NCBI GenBank assembly: GCA_012845835.1
Contig: JABAKD010000010.1
Coordinates: forward strand, 13,362,973 to 13,426,972
Length of the DNA stretch: 64,000 nt
Source: Undaria pinnatifida
Taxonomy: Eukaryota; Sar; Phaeophyceae; Laminariales; Alariaceae
Reading direction: 5' to 3'
Shown one piece after another: positions 34,001 to 44,027 of this stretch; the first letter of the stretch is position 1; every line of letters starts with the position of its first letter. The notes below the pieces were generated by a model. That model saw only the letters and a list, made by a program, of their open reading frames with translations, was not told where the DNA came from and ran no database searches. The position numbers and the translations under genes were made by a program.

Positions 34001-37000
34001 GGTACTTGTAATATACTACTCCGAGTATATAGGATTTGTATTTGTATGTACGAATTGACGTAATTTGGGAGTTGTGGAGACATGAGTGCCATCCCGAGTC
34101 TGTAATCGTAGTAAGTACAAGGGCTCCGCTCCGCGGGCGGCTGACGCCGCCCGCTTCGCCCGCGCAAGGAAATACAACGAAATTCTAAGGAGTCAGAAAG
34201 AAGAGGCCTATGATTTGGTGCAAACAGCGATTTGATAATGCGAAGAGCTAGTTGTGCAGAGCGTATTGCCCTGTGCTGTGCTGTGTGCTTGCTGGCGAGG
34301 TCACGTTTTGATTGTCCGAATGTGTTTATTTTCGACGAAGAAAAAGGCAGACGACAGAAAGCGGTATACCGCAACCAATCAGCGCCACCGTGCGGTACAG
34401 CAGAATACACCTAGATTTTTGGCCCCGATCCGCGACGCTGATTGGTCAACTCAGCCTCGTACCGGTTCTTGACACCAACTCCGTGCGGTACATCGTACCG
34501 CGGCTTTTCAGCTCGGCCGTCACGACTTTTTGACATAACCCATACCGCTTTCTGTCGGAAAGAAATACCATGAGGACCGACTTTGTCCGCAGGCTCTTCG
34601 CGCCCCGCACCGTTTCAAATTCTGACCGAATGTCAACCATGGGCGCCACGTCATGTAGACTGCATGCATGGCTACAAGACTACATGTAGAAGGAAGGCCA
34701 TGCAGAAGACCACATGTAATATGCTCCCGATTATTTCAAGGTCACGTTTCCAACAGTCGAAAAGGCCGTTGTTTCGTACATAACCAGTAGTGCACGACTA
34801 CAGATGGCGCCACTGCGCCTTCGCCGCTGGAAACTTTGGGGACAAATTTAAAGTTAGTGTATGGAGTTTTTTTTTTTTTTGCCCGAGGCTCGGTTCTTAT
34901 TTTTCGATGGGGCATCTTTCATAGGTTTTAGTGTATGGGTAGTGTATAATAGGTTATTTTCCGGGCATCTCAAGTGAGCCCAAGTTCTTAACTACCAAGT
35001 TTAGGTGGTGGCGTCCTCTCCCTGCGTCGGTTTCCACAGAATGCGGTGTAGGAATACGCGAGGCGGACGAGAGAGCGGTGTGTGTGCATCGTCAGGGTCG
35101 ATGGTGGCGCCATCGGTAGCGAGGGCAGACGGGCGCAAGGTGGTGTATGTGTGGGCCAAGAAGGTCGTGCGCGTGTAGCGGGACTGTCACTCCCCCTTTG
35201 TCCCTTTGTCCCACCCCTTTCTCCGCCATTCATACGTGCATACGTGTACGTGGGGTGTGCGAGCTGTCTATAGTTGAGCAGCGGTTCGTGCTGTGTGCCG
35301 AAGGGGTATTGCAATGGTTGCTCTGAAGGGATCCGAAATATGACAGCGCGCAGTTCTATGCGTGCTACATGACGTGACGCCCATGGTTGATATTCGGTCG
35401 GGATTTGAACGGGTGCTAGGGCCTCTGAAGAACCTCGGACAAAGTCGGTCCGCATGGTATATTTTCGGACAGCAAGCGGTATGGGTCACGTCAGAAAGCG
35501 GTGACGGCCGAGCTGAAAAGCCACGGTACGATGTACCGCAAGGAGTTGGTGCCAAAAACCGGTACGAGGCTGAGTTAACCAATCAGCGTCGCGGATCAGG
35601 GTCAAAAACCTAGGTGTATTCTGCTGTACCGCACGGTGGCGCGGAATGGTTGCGGTATACCACTTTCTGTTGTCTGCCTCCGAAAAGAGACGACAATCAA
35701 ATGAAGAAAGCCAAAAGACGAGTATACAGCAGTACGAGCGCACATACCGGTACCTAATATGAGGCTTTGAGGACTGAGAGCGCTGTGCTGTGCTTTTCTG
35801 TCCTTGCGATGCATGCTCGACGTCAACGTGTCACTACTGCAGTAGCTCTAAAAGCTGCGGGTGGGTGTGTTTTTATTGTGATTGAGCAGAAGAAACAGGT
35901 GCTTCATAAACGTGTACTTGCAGTCTACGAACAACGTGCTATATGCTAGGACACATGCAAAATAAACGTACACGCACGTATGTTCGGACAAGCTTCTATT
36001 TACTTGATTTTGTTTATCGCCATACTTTATGTTGAATTTAGTGCGAACGTGTGTTCACACAAACTTTTGTACTTGGTTTTGTTCATCGCCATATTTTGGG
36101 TTGAATTTAGTGTGCGAGCGGCTATCTTACTCCTTTTTTTGCTCTTCTTCAATTCTGACTCAAGATTTGAAGATACACGTTTTACTATTTTTGCTTTTTT
36201 TTTAAAGCTTGAAATTAGTGTGGGGATGTATATATCTTGAAGCAGTGCTGGAGATTTTGTCTCGCAAGCTCTGCGATTAGATTTTTGGTCGCGCTTCTCA
36301 CACCAACACGCCTCCTTTTCGGAGATTCGGGAGCTTGCTGGCAAGACCATTGAAGAATTGAGTGCTTTACAGTCGTCCCCGCTTAAAAGACGCATATTGT
36401 TGTCTTTTTTTTAGGCGTCTTTAGCGCGGGGAATCGTCTTTAAGGTTCCGGGGACGATAACAGTTGTCCTCGGGATCCGGGGAAGATAACTCATCGTCCC
36501 CGAGGTCAAGGAATGCGAAACATGCGGCAAAATACGCGCCGTTGCAGCAGGGATACTAGCACGGAAGGAAAACACTGTGAACTTGACGATCACACTGTGG
36601 CAGGTGGTTGAAAGTCGCATGTGCGTCGTATATGTTCTGGAGTGATCCTATATCCCCGCCGTGTGCTTGCTTACCCGTATATGGGCAACGCGGGCTTAGC
36701 GTTACTGGCGGCGCCTTGCCGTACGTGACTACGGGCAGCAACAACGTAATACCCGTAGCTGTTTGGACCTTACGTTTATTCCCCCATGCTCCTGACATTT
36801 TCGTTCGGAGTGCGGGTATCTCAGCGCACTACGAACACGGATACTAATGTTAGTGTACCTTACCCTACCACTTCAGCAGTACGGGCAACGCAGGTCTGGA
36901 GCCGCGGGCGGAGTCGTTGCCGTGTCGTTGGTTCCAATAAAACACAGTAGGTCTTTATGCAATACAGATACTTCCAATACCTCACCGTAAACTGTCAAGT

Positions 37001-38811
37001 GTACGAAGCGAGGCGAGTCTTATCCTCGTATCCTCTCGCCTCCTTCCCTCCCTTCAACCCCGCACCCCCACCCACCCCACCCCACCCCACCCAACCCAAC
37101 CCAACCCAACCCAACCCAACCCAACCCAACCCAACCCAACCCAACCCAACCCAACCCAACCCAACCCAACCCAACCCAACCCAACCCAACCCAACCCAAC
37201 CCAACCCAACCCAACCCAACCCAACCCAACCCAACCCGACCCTCCCCCTCATCCCCCCTACCCCCTCCGCCATTCCCCCCGTTTGGTTTTCTAGCTGCTG
37301 AATGTGCACGTGGATCCTTATGAAGCGGGGACGGATGGCAGCCCGGCCAACTCAGAGCAGCAGCAGCGCGCGAGGAAGATGCTGGGGGCGTCTCTTCACA
37401 ATCGCTCCGTAGCCCACTTCAACTTGGGCAACGCTTACGAGGGAAAGGTAGGAGGAGGAGGAGGAGGAGGAGAGTGCTTTGTTTTGTTTCGCTTTGCTTT
37501 TGCTTTGTTTTGGCTGTGTTTTTTTCTTTGCTTTTGCTTTGTTTCTGCTCTGGTTTGTTTTGCTTTGCTTCGCTTTTGTGCTTTGTCTTTTTGCTTTGTT
37601 TTTCGCCTTGTTTCTTGCTTTGCTTTTGCTTTGTTTTTTTGTTTTTGCTCTTTCTTTGCTTTGTTTTTTTGTTTTTGCTCTTTCTTTGCTTTGTTTTTCT
37701 TTATTTGTTTGCCTTGTTTTGCTTTGTTTTTGACTTTATTTGCCTTGTTTTTTACCTTGTTTTACCTCGTTTTTCTTTGCTTGGCTTGGCTGGGCTGGGA
37801 TGGGGATGGGATGAAAGGGGATGGGAGCGTGGCTCGGTTTGGCTTGGCCCGGCCTGACTTGACTTGGATTTCCCGTGGGAGTTGGCATGAGCTGGCCTTG
37901 CCTTGCCTTGCTTTGCCTTTTTTTATGTCTTCTTTCCCCCCCCGTGGCTTGGCTGGGATGGAACAGGATGGGATGGAATGGGCTTGGCTGGATAGGGCTT
38001 GGCTGGGATGGGGTAGAATGTGAACGGATGGAATGGGTTTGGCTGGAATGGAAGGGGATGGGGTGGGATGGGATCAGCTTGGCGTGGGTTGGCTTGGCTT
38101 GGCTTTGACTTGACCGGGGTTTGAGATATATGGACTAACCTTGCCTTGCCGTGCCTTGCCTTGACTTTTTTTGCTTGATTTTTTTTTCGCATGACTTGGC
38201 TGGGATAGGATGAAATGGGCTTGGTTTGTGCTTGGCTGGGCTGGGCTGGGCTGGGCTTAGCTGGGATGAGATGGACTTGGCTGGGATGGGTTAGGCTGTG
38301 ATGAGATGGGCCGAGCTTGGCTTGACTGGGATGGGATGGGCTGGGATACAATGGGCTCTGCTGGGATCGTCTGGGTTTGGATGGGTTTGGATGGGATGGG
38401 CTTGGCTTGGCTTGGACGGTCTAGGCTGTGATATGATGGGATGGGCCAGGCTTGACTGGGCGGAGATGGGCAGGACTGGGATGATATGGGATGGACAGGA
38501 CTTGGCTGGGCTTGGTTGGGCTTGGCTTGGCTTGGCTTGGCTTGGCTGATCTCAGCTTAGCTGGGAGGGTGGGGGGTGGCTGTCAGTTGTCGAGTCTCTG
38601 ATTTACGCGCTTTTTCCTAGGTGACCTCGGGGCGCAACAGCGTGTTCCTTCGCATCCGTTTAGTGCGCTCTGAGCTCTCTGTTTCTTTTTTATACCTCGT
38701 GCACCTCGCTCGCTGCCCTATTTTGTGTTTGTGGATGGATTTGAACGCGCGAGAACGGACGCCGCAATCGCCTCTGCCGTTCACGACCGCTGTTGCTGAT
38801 GTTGTTGCGGC

Positions 38812-38843
<32 letters not shown>

Positions 38844-39220
38844 TTGCTGCTGCTGTTGCTGCTGCTGTACATGCTTGCGAGTGGAGCATGGTAATCAAGG
38901 GCGGCGCAATGTGGAGTATCGTAGCTTCATTATTGTTATCTGCCTGTGTGTCGGCTATTGCTGCTTGGCTTGAAATCATCTTAGGTTTTGTTTTCTCTCT
39001 CCCGCTTCTTCCTCCCCTTGTCATCTTTCTCTCTCTCCCTCTCCCCGCCTTCTCTCTGTGCTGATGTTGTTGTCGCTGCTGTTGTTGTTGTTTATGATGA
39101 TGTTTTGGCTTTTATTGTTGTTATGGCTGCTGTCCTCAGCTTGATGCCCGGCAGGCCATCAAGATTTGGCCGGGCGTCCCCTGCGTATCTCACCAAAAGC
39201 GGAGCGAAGAGTTGTACAAG
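28073..39220 (+). CDS. Host gene: acidic protein with TPR-like repeats, at least 8 exons, 3' incomplete
   Basis: Exons: 28073-28651, 29147-29252, 30404-30522, 32029-32289, 33012-33197, 33536-33727, 37295-37447, 39140-39220. All introns are GT-AG and the frame stays open across every junction (intron 2 phase 1, the others phase 0), about 559 residues. The start is the first in-frame ATG. Residues about 26-68 are almost all Asp/Glu/Gly. Residues about 147-270 (SQLWTSFIKSRK..., ...MVPKLPNGFPEFCHW...) look folded but match nothing I can name. Exon 4 is basic then Gly/Asp-rich. Exons 5-6 are helical. Exon 6 ends in a TPR-like motif (GFSYMSEGEHGKALGAYGDA) and exons 7-8 give a second (NRSVAHFNLGNAYEGK, ARQAIKIWPG). 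TPRs mediate protein binding, so a scaffold or chaperone-like role is only a guess. The exon 1 donor (GTCGGC) is weak. Intron coding strands are T-rich. No terminal exon is found; a hAT-like end starts at 39388. Confidence 0.7.
29600..29900 (+). repeat. R6 repeat, two copies in intron 2
   Basis: 29605-29690 and 29810-29900 both read 'acgcgtttacaagtggaaacc'-like sequence, then 'ttagta(t)agggaggg(g)tttt' and 'ggggctc'. Other copies: 5690-5770, about 34815-34870 and, reversed, about 54830-54915. Confidence 0.6.
29988..30097. mobile_element. Small MITE, 110 bp, in intron 2
   Basis: A 30-bp inverted repeat (CTATTACGGG(G/T)GACCATAG..., one mismatch) covers most of the element. Flanking octamers TGTGTTTA (29980-29987) and TGTGTTCA (30098-30105) agree at 7 of 8 bases, suggesting an 8-bp target duplication. 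Confidence 0.8.
30868..30912 (+). repeat. R1 core, type II
   Basis: CAGCGGTGAGTTCGA, spacer, GGGTCGATACTTTGCAAGCCG. It belongs to the longer-loop R1 variant also seen at 31866, 33941 and 49493. It lies in intron 3. Confidence 0.65.
31200..31570. repeat. C-run repeat, three units, in intron 3
   Basis: Three units share 'caatggtc(a/t/g)aacg', 'ggcaagcaa' and '(a/t)gagtacccc' followed by C runs (about 31238-31262, 31478-31487). Related single copies occur at about 31960 and 55080-55135. Confidence 0.7.
31866..31918 (-). repeat. R1 core, type II
   Basis: Reverse complement reads CAGCTGCGAATTCGATC, loop, GGTCGATGCTTCTCTTTGC, AAGCTGC. Relative to other type II copies GAG/CTC has become GAA/TTC, which keeps that base pair. 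Confidence 0.65.
33383..33421 (+). repeat. (CCTTG)n pentamer run in intron 5
   Basis: About seven CCTTG units between exons 5 and 6. Confidence 0.95.
33941..33996 (+). repeat. R1 core, type II, in intron 6
   Basis: CAGCCGTGAGTTCGACGAA, loop, GGTCAATACTCATCTTTGC, AAGCTGCG, preceded by the TTTTATAAA-type flank common to several R1 copies. Confidence 0.7.
34110..34165 (+). repeat. R5-like GC hairpin
   Basis: 'tacaagggctccgctccgc' leads into GCGGGCGGC-TGAC-GCCGCCCGC, a 9-bp stem with a short loop. Similar at 40030-40085 and, reversed and diverged, about 54315-54360. Confidence 0.75.
34230..35850. mobile_element. Foldback element with arms of about 0.4-0.5 kb, intron 6
   Basis: 34255-34670 and 35355-35830 are imperfect reverse complements. 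Shared blocks include 'gcggtataccgcaacc', 'gtgcggtacagcagaataca', 'tacgatgtaccg' and 'cccatggttgatattcggtc' or their complements. Arm length is compatible with a Mutator-like or foldback MITE. I could not settle exact ends or a target duplication. The spacer (34670-35355) shows no convincing gene. Confidence 0.7.
36370..36506. repeat. Hairpin remnant with pogo/Tigger-like end
   Basis: TA then CAGTCGTCCCCGCTTAAAAG at 36370 has an imperfect complement 'ggcgtctttagcgcgggga' at about 36413-36431. Further 'cggggacgat' motifs lie to 36506. The start resembles pogo/Tigger ends, but no second terminus is clear. Confidence 0.45.
37078..37238. repeat. (AACCC)n pentamer array in intron 6
   Basis: About 31 head-to-tail CCCAA units just upstream of exon 7, preceded by CCCAC units. 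Pro/Thr/Gln and Gly/Trp frames across it are repeat translations. Confidence 0.97.
37780..38560. repeat. GGCTT/GGGAT minisatellite in intron 7
   Basis: Irregular arrays of 'ggcttggctgggatggga'-type units, ending in pure GGCTT units (about 38517-38550). Before it, 37450-37780 is an extreme T-rich 'tttgctttgttttt' tract. Neither codes for protein. Confidence 0.9.
38621..39136 (+). other. Intron 7 tail, possible alternative exon
   Basis: An acceptor-like 'tttttcctag' at 38611-38620 opens a frame that soon turns hydrophobic and runs through a CTG-type triplet tract (38790-38870). I leave it in the intron, because skipping it joins exons 7 and 8 in frame into a better TPR-like motif. Confidence 0.4.
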
Positions 39221-39387
39221 GTGAGCACCATTGCCTACACTATTACTGCAATGAATTGCGCTGTTACTGCACTATTGCTGCAATGCACTGCACACGTACT
39301 GCACTATTACGGCATTATGACTGCAACATACTGCATTACTGCACTATCACTGCTATATACTGCCGTATTTCTGCGATGCGCTGCACC

Positions 39388-39690
39388 TAGGGCGGTGAGT
39401 CCATCCAACTAAGTAACTTCTGAAGCCAGGCGAGCGAAGCAAGCCAACCCCCCTCCCCCCGGCCGAGAGGGACCCGCCGGAGGTGGATCCAGGGGAACCC
39501 GCTGAAAACGCCACGGGAGGCCAGAAAAATACGTAATTTGGCTTAATTTCACACTTGAAAAGTATGATAAAACTGCCAAGGTTTATCTCTGGTTTAACTA
39601 CGAAACAAAGGCATTCTAAAATTCGTATCAGTTTATCGGCCTTCAAAGGGACGGTTCAAAACTATGGAGATGGCCTCGGGGTCTCTCACT
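39388..39690. mobile_element. Left end of a hAT-family copy
   Basis: TAGGGCGGTGAGT at 39388 followed by 'aggcgagcgaagcaagcc' and 'ttttggctt/aatttggctt' blocks matches the left half of the hAT-like element at 43553-44659. Sequence like its right half is at about 41680-41980. The right terminus was not found, so this copy looks longer but incomplete. Confidence 0.55.
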
Positions 39691-39834
39691 GAGGTTGCGT
39701 TGCGCCGTAACGGAACGCACTCGTGCGGCAGGCAGTAGCACACCATCAGTAAAAGCAGAAACCAAAGCTGACTGAGATTTCTCCTACGATAGGAAAAAGG
39801 GTAAGGTGTTAGATTACTGGTGGCCGGCGATTCT

Positions 39835-40020
39835 GGAACGGTTTAGAGTTGATCAACTACCCTGCCATAGCCATCACTGGTCACAGCACGAGTTTTGTGT
39901 CAGCCAACACAAGAAACCAAGTGCTGGAACGGTTTAGAGTTGGCCAATTACCATGCCATACCTTCACTGGCCACAGCATGAGTTTTGGTGTCATCCAACA
40001 CAAAACCAATTGCGCCGTAC
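39835..40020. repeat. Tandem duplication, two units of about 91 bp
   Basis: 'ctggaacggtttagagttg' begins both units (about 39833 and 39924), which end 'gccaacacaa(g)aaacca' and 'tccaacacaaaacca'. Confidence 0.85.
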
Positions 40021-40029
40021 GAGTATGAT

Positions 40030-40180
40030 GTACAAGGGCTCCGCTCCGCGGGCGGCTGATGCCGCCCGCCACGCTCGCGCATATGCAAGGCAAATAAGAA
40101 TGCAACTAAAAACATGTAAAGGGGGCAGAAAGAACAGGCCCATGATTTGGTGCGAACTGCGATTTGATAATGCCAAGAGC
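40030..40180 (+). repeat. R5-like GC hairpin and flanking repeat
   Basis: 'tacaagggctccgctccgcg' plus a 9-bp GC stem, then 'tgatttggtgcgaactgcg', as in 34110-34260. Confidence 0.7.
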
Positions 40181-40569
40181 TGCTTAGAGCAAATTGTCCT
40201 GTTGTGCTCAGCTGTGCTGTGTGCTTTTGTTGCCGGTGTTACGTTCTGATCGGCAGTACGGGGGTAATTTGCGTGGGGGAAAAAACAGGGGGCCGTGAAA
40301 GATCAAATACATGTAGAAAAAGAAAAAAGAAGAAAAGTAGTACACAACACGACGACGTATTATACCCGGTACTGCTCTATGTTCGAAAGAAAGCACACAG
40401 CGCAGCACGACACAGCACCGCAGCGAAGGGCACGGCACCGAACCGCGCGGCGCTACGCTGCGCTGCTGGGCTATATATATAGCCGGACTAATCTGAGCTG
40501 GGCGTGCATTGTGATATAACAGCACAGTACCTGATGGTATGTACAAACCTGGTGTAGTAGTACGGGTAT

Positions 40570-41500
40570 GTACTATAAGCCTCAAGGTCTTCTCGCTGGT
40601 TCGAATCCCGGTGTCATCGGGGAAAAAAATGATCCTCATAAAAAAAATAATATATATCAATGTGACTTTGTGGTCTTCTAGCAGATAGACTGTCCGCTTA
40701 TAAGCCTGGTTTTCGTTGGTTGAATCCAGGGGTCATATGAAAAATAAACAATCCTCATAAAATTGATATATATTTGTAAAAAAATAGTACTGGTAAATAC
40801 ACCACTGCTGCTGTGACATATTGCAGTTGGGTACATAGACTGTCCGCTTATGATCCTGGTGGCCTTCGCTGGTTCGAATTCGGTTGTCATCGAAAAATAA
40901 AATGATCCCCATGAAAAATCAACATTTATTTGTTGAAAAAAAAATAGATGGCAATGTGACTTCGTGGTCTAGTAGATAGACTGTCCGCTTATGAGCCTGG
41001 TTTTCGTTGGTGAATCCAGGTGTCATCGGGGAAAGAAATGATCCTCTTGAAAAAATCGATATAAATTTTATATAAAACTGAAAAAAAATCAGCTGTGAGT
41101 ACGACCTATTGAGTGGTTGAAACTCAACTTCGCAAGCTGCGTGGTACATCTATGTTTTGCTAATATACAGTAGTAGTTACACATGAAAAATAGTACTGGT
41201 AGATACCACTGCGGCTGTGACGTTGTGGTCTTGTAGATAGACTGTCGTTTATAATCCTGCCCTTCGCTGGTTCGAATCCGGGTGTCATCGGTAAAAAATA
41301 ATGATCCCCATGGAAAATCGATACTTGGTATCTACTCGGAGTATTTATCAATTTTATTTGTCAAAAATAAGTAGATATCAATATGACGCTGTGGTCTAGT
41401 GGATAGACTGTCCGCTTATCAGCTTGCTCTTCGGTGGTTCGAATCTGGGTGTCACCGGAAAAAAAGTGATCCCAATAAAAAAATCGCTATAGATTTGTAA
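40570..41500 (+). repeat. Array of five to six tRNA-like units
   Basis: Units around 40580-40640, 40668-40745, 40830-40900, 40955-41040, 41215-41310 and 41385-41465 share a box A-like 'tggtct(a)gt(a)gatagac', 'ctgtccgcttat' and a box B-like 'ggttcgaatc', then 'gtgtcatcgg', A-rich sequence and 'gatcc(c/t)cat'. Arms pair poorly and the units differ from each other, so these are tRNA-derived SINE or pseudo-tRNA units rather than functional tRNA genes. Confidence 0.75.
41092..41146 (+). repeat. R1 core inside the tRNA-like array
   Basis: CAGCTGTGAGTACGAC, loop, TTGAAACTCAACTTCGC, AAGCTGCG. Confidence 0.6.
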
Positions 41501-41679
41501 CAAAAATAGATCAAGTGGAGCAAGATATCAAAGAAAAGCTGAACCGTTCCGCAAGTAGTAGCCTGGACCGTCCTACCGCGGAGATGCCCGGGAAGCACCA
41601 ACCGAGCGCGTTCATCACAAAGATGTTCATAAGTCTATATTATACGATTTTTCGTTTCTACCTCCGTGCAGAAGCGATC

Positions 41680-41980
41680 AGGCAAAGCGTAGTCGTGTAA
41701 AAGCGAGACCGCAAATCCGGAGGCACTAGCCACCGGTTGGCCCGGCCCGCCCACGGGTGGACCAGCCCACTGCACGACACGGGGATGCTCAAGAGGTCAG
41801 GACGGCGATGGGCTGATGCGCCATAAGTTGCAGAAGACCCCCTCTCTGTGCTCGCAGCGTGGTAGTACCAGGTGTCGCCGGAAAAACGTATTATACCTCG
41901 TACCAAATAGGCCTCCTTACGAAACAAGAAAACCCAATTGCGAAATTAGTTAGGCAGTTGGCATCGCCGCAACTGGCTAT
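41680..41980. repeat. hAT-family internal/right-half sequence
   Basis: Blocks 'gatgcgccataagttgcag' and 'gttggcatcgccgcaactgg' match 44440-44600 in the complete hAT-like element. Confidence 0.6.
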
Positions 41981-42307
41981 TTTTTATTTTTTTATTTTTT
42001 TATTTTCAGCACACTTTTACTTTCCAGCTTCTGGACAAGCCGTGGACACAGGTGTCGTCCCTTCTCCTCCCCGGTTCTTGCCTTCAATTTTTATCGCGCA
42101 TAGGGTTCAGCAATCCCACTGCTCGTCGATTGTTCATCGAATGTTGCTAACTCACGCTCTCGCGCTTTCCGCAAGTCAATTTGTCCACAAGAAAAAGTCC
42201 CAACGAATTTATACGAGTATGCACTCGGCGGGGCTCGAACTCACGAAACTGACCTATACCAGGCTCGAGGATAACCTGATACGCCACCGGGGCGACCGAT
42301 TGTAGCT
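41981..42307 (-). mobile_element. SINE-A, full-length, minus strand
   Basis: Reverse complement of the 19803-20099 copy: A-rich end at 41981-42005, box B 'gggctcgaactc' at about 42226, head 'gcgccaccggggcgacc' near 42270-42296. A 7-bp direct repeat TGGCTAT (41974-41980 and 42308-42314) may be the target duplication. Confidence 0.8.
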
Positions 42308-42479
42308 TGGCTATACACCTACTCGTACCTATTTTTGTGTTTCTCTTGAGCGGGCTCGGTTGGTACGTCTTTGTTATCTCAATACCTCACACTTGAACAC
42401 CGCCTCCTTACATTACTTGCGGAACGGTCTAGCTATTCTTTGATTTCTTTGTTGATTTTTAATTGCAAGCATCATCATA

Positions 42480-42850
42480 CCAGGTCCCAGCTGAGCTGAG
42501 CTTGGCTCATCAACTCAGCTTAGCTCAGCTCAGCAGCGCAGCACCGTGCGGTGCCGTGCCCTGCCGTGTGGTGCGGCACGGTGCGATGCTGTGCCGTGCT
42601 GTGCCGTGCTGCGTGCTTTGCTGTACGCACTTTTTTGTACAAGCCAGGTATCATTCGAAGCATTATGCCACGAACCGGGACTGCTACACGAGGTTTGCAC
42701 GTACTACAGAGTGGAATCACTCACAAAGCACTCCCAACTCAGCTCAGCCCAGCTGTAGCTCAACAGCGCAGGGCAGTTTGCCGTGCGCTGCCGTACCTCG
42801 CCCTGCGGCGCTGTGCTGTGCGGAGCTACGCGGTGCTTTCTTTTTAGCAT
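42480..42850. repeat. AGCTC and GTGCC/GTGCT-rich low-complexity repeats
   Basis: Two similar low-complexity tracts (42485-42620 and 42720-42840) made of 'agctcagc' and 'gtgccgtgctg' units surround a more complex 100-bp centre. A related tract is at 40380-40470. Frames across it are Cys/Arg/Ala translations of the repeat. Confidence 0.6.
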
Positions 42851-42959
42851 GCAGTACCAAGTAGCATGCAAGTGTACCAGGTACCATGTACCGGTACGTA
42901 CGTGTGTACACGTTTCTTTGCTTTCATTTGATTGCTCTCTGTCGGTCCTCTTCCATTTT

Positions 42960-43552
42960 TGTTGTGTTTTTCACTAAATCACACCCGCGCGCTGCCGATC
43001 AAAACGTAACATCGCCAACAACCACACAGCGCAGCACAGGGCAACCAGATCTGCACAAGTAGCTGTTGGCCTTTTGTTACGCTTCATGGATCTGGAATTA
43101 TTGATTTAATGCTGATCCTTTGCTCTACATCCAATCACGCTAAGTATACTCTAATTTTCTACACTCTTAAGTTATTCAATCCTCCATTTCTTCCCCAAAT
43201 TACAGGCTGTCGCTTCGATTTAGCCCTCTCAGAGTGAGCAAATCTCCCGCCTCCAATCTCCCACCTCACAACAGCAACGGTCTCGTACGTGCTAATCAGA
43301 CACCCACCTGTTCCCTGAACGCTGCTGTATCCGCTTTGCTTGTGTGCTACCCGCCGTATCCTTCTCTTCTCTTTCCTGAATGACAACTCACCTCAACCAA
43401 CTCGCCCTTTCGTACTATTAATAGAGTATCCGCACATAAACATGCCTTCCAAATATATTAAGATCCATTTCCGCTCCACAAACCCCAGATTTCCTACGTT
43501 AAATCTTACTCTTTGGTTATGCTTCATGAACCTTGAATTATTGAATGTTGAT
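42960..43552. repeat. Dispersed repeat interrupted by a hAT-like element
   Basis: 43190-43510 recurs at 53960-54225 ('cccacctcacaacagcaacg', 'gctgtatccgctttgct', 'aacatgccttccaa/ga'). 43080-43230 recurs at 44660-44790. The second pair shows the uninterrupted form of the hAT target. Confidence 0.7.
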
Positions 43553-43740
43553 TAGGGCTGTGAGTTGGCTGGAGTTCCCGGCCTAGTTATGGCCAGCCAA
43601 CTAGCTGACTTTAGTCGAAGAGTTAGCTGGCGGCAGCCAGCCGACTATAGTCAGGCGAGCGAAGCGAGCCAAAAAAGCTTCCCCCGGCCGAGGGGACCCC
43701 GCTGGAGTCGCCCCCGGAGGGCCCGCCCACCAGGCGTATA

Positions 43741-44027
43741 ATTGCACGTACGTGCAACGTTTTTAGAATTGCACGTAAACTCAGTACAACCCCTGCCGAC
43801 CTCGAGAGCAGACCGAGAGCCCCCCAAAGGGTTGGGTTGGGGTTAGGGTCAGGGTTAGGGTTAGGGTTAGGGTTGGGTTAGGGTTAGGGTTAGGGTCGTG
43901 TCTGGGGTCTGGTTGGTCTGGGCAGCGTAACCGTCGTTTTGTGCGGACCTGGACATAGGGAGCCGCCATACATATATCGCTATTGAATTTACGTGCAAAT
44001 CTGAAAAACCTTGCACGTACGTGCAAT
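43741..44027. mobile_element. MITE with palindromic ends and telomere-type repeats, copy 1
   Basis: Imperfect inverted ends of about 45 bp. Each begins with the 16-bp perfect palindrome TTGCACGTACGTGCAA. The middle (43830-43897) holds TTAGGG-type repeats with variants (TTGGG, TCAGGG). The second copy is 56678-56927. A few flanking bases (left 'accaggc', right 'ttc(a/g)cggg') are also shared, so the true ends may lie slightly outside. Confidence 0.8.
43830..43897 (+). repeat. Interstitial TTAGGG-type repeats
   Basis: About nine TTAGGG or one-step variant units read on the plus strand. Confidence 0.9.

Noticed and set aside
37020-37309. Pro/Thr/Gln and Gly/Trp/Val frames
   Set aside because: Translations of the AACCC array inside intron 6.
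40570-41500. Functional tRNA gene cluster
   Set aside because: Box A and B motifs are present but acceptor and anticodon stems do not close and units diverge at key positions.
43830-43897. Chromosome end or telomere fusion point
   Set aside because: The TTAGGG-type repeats lie inside a MITE with inverted ends and a second genomic copy.
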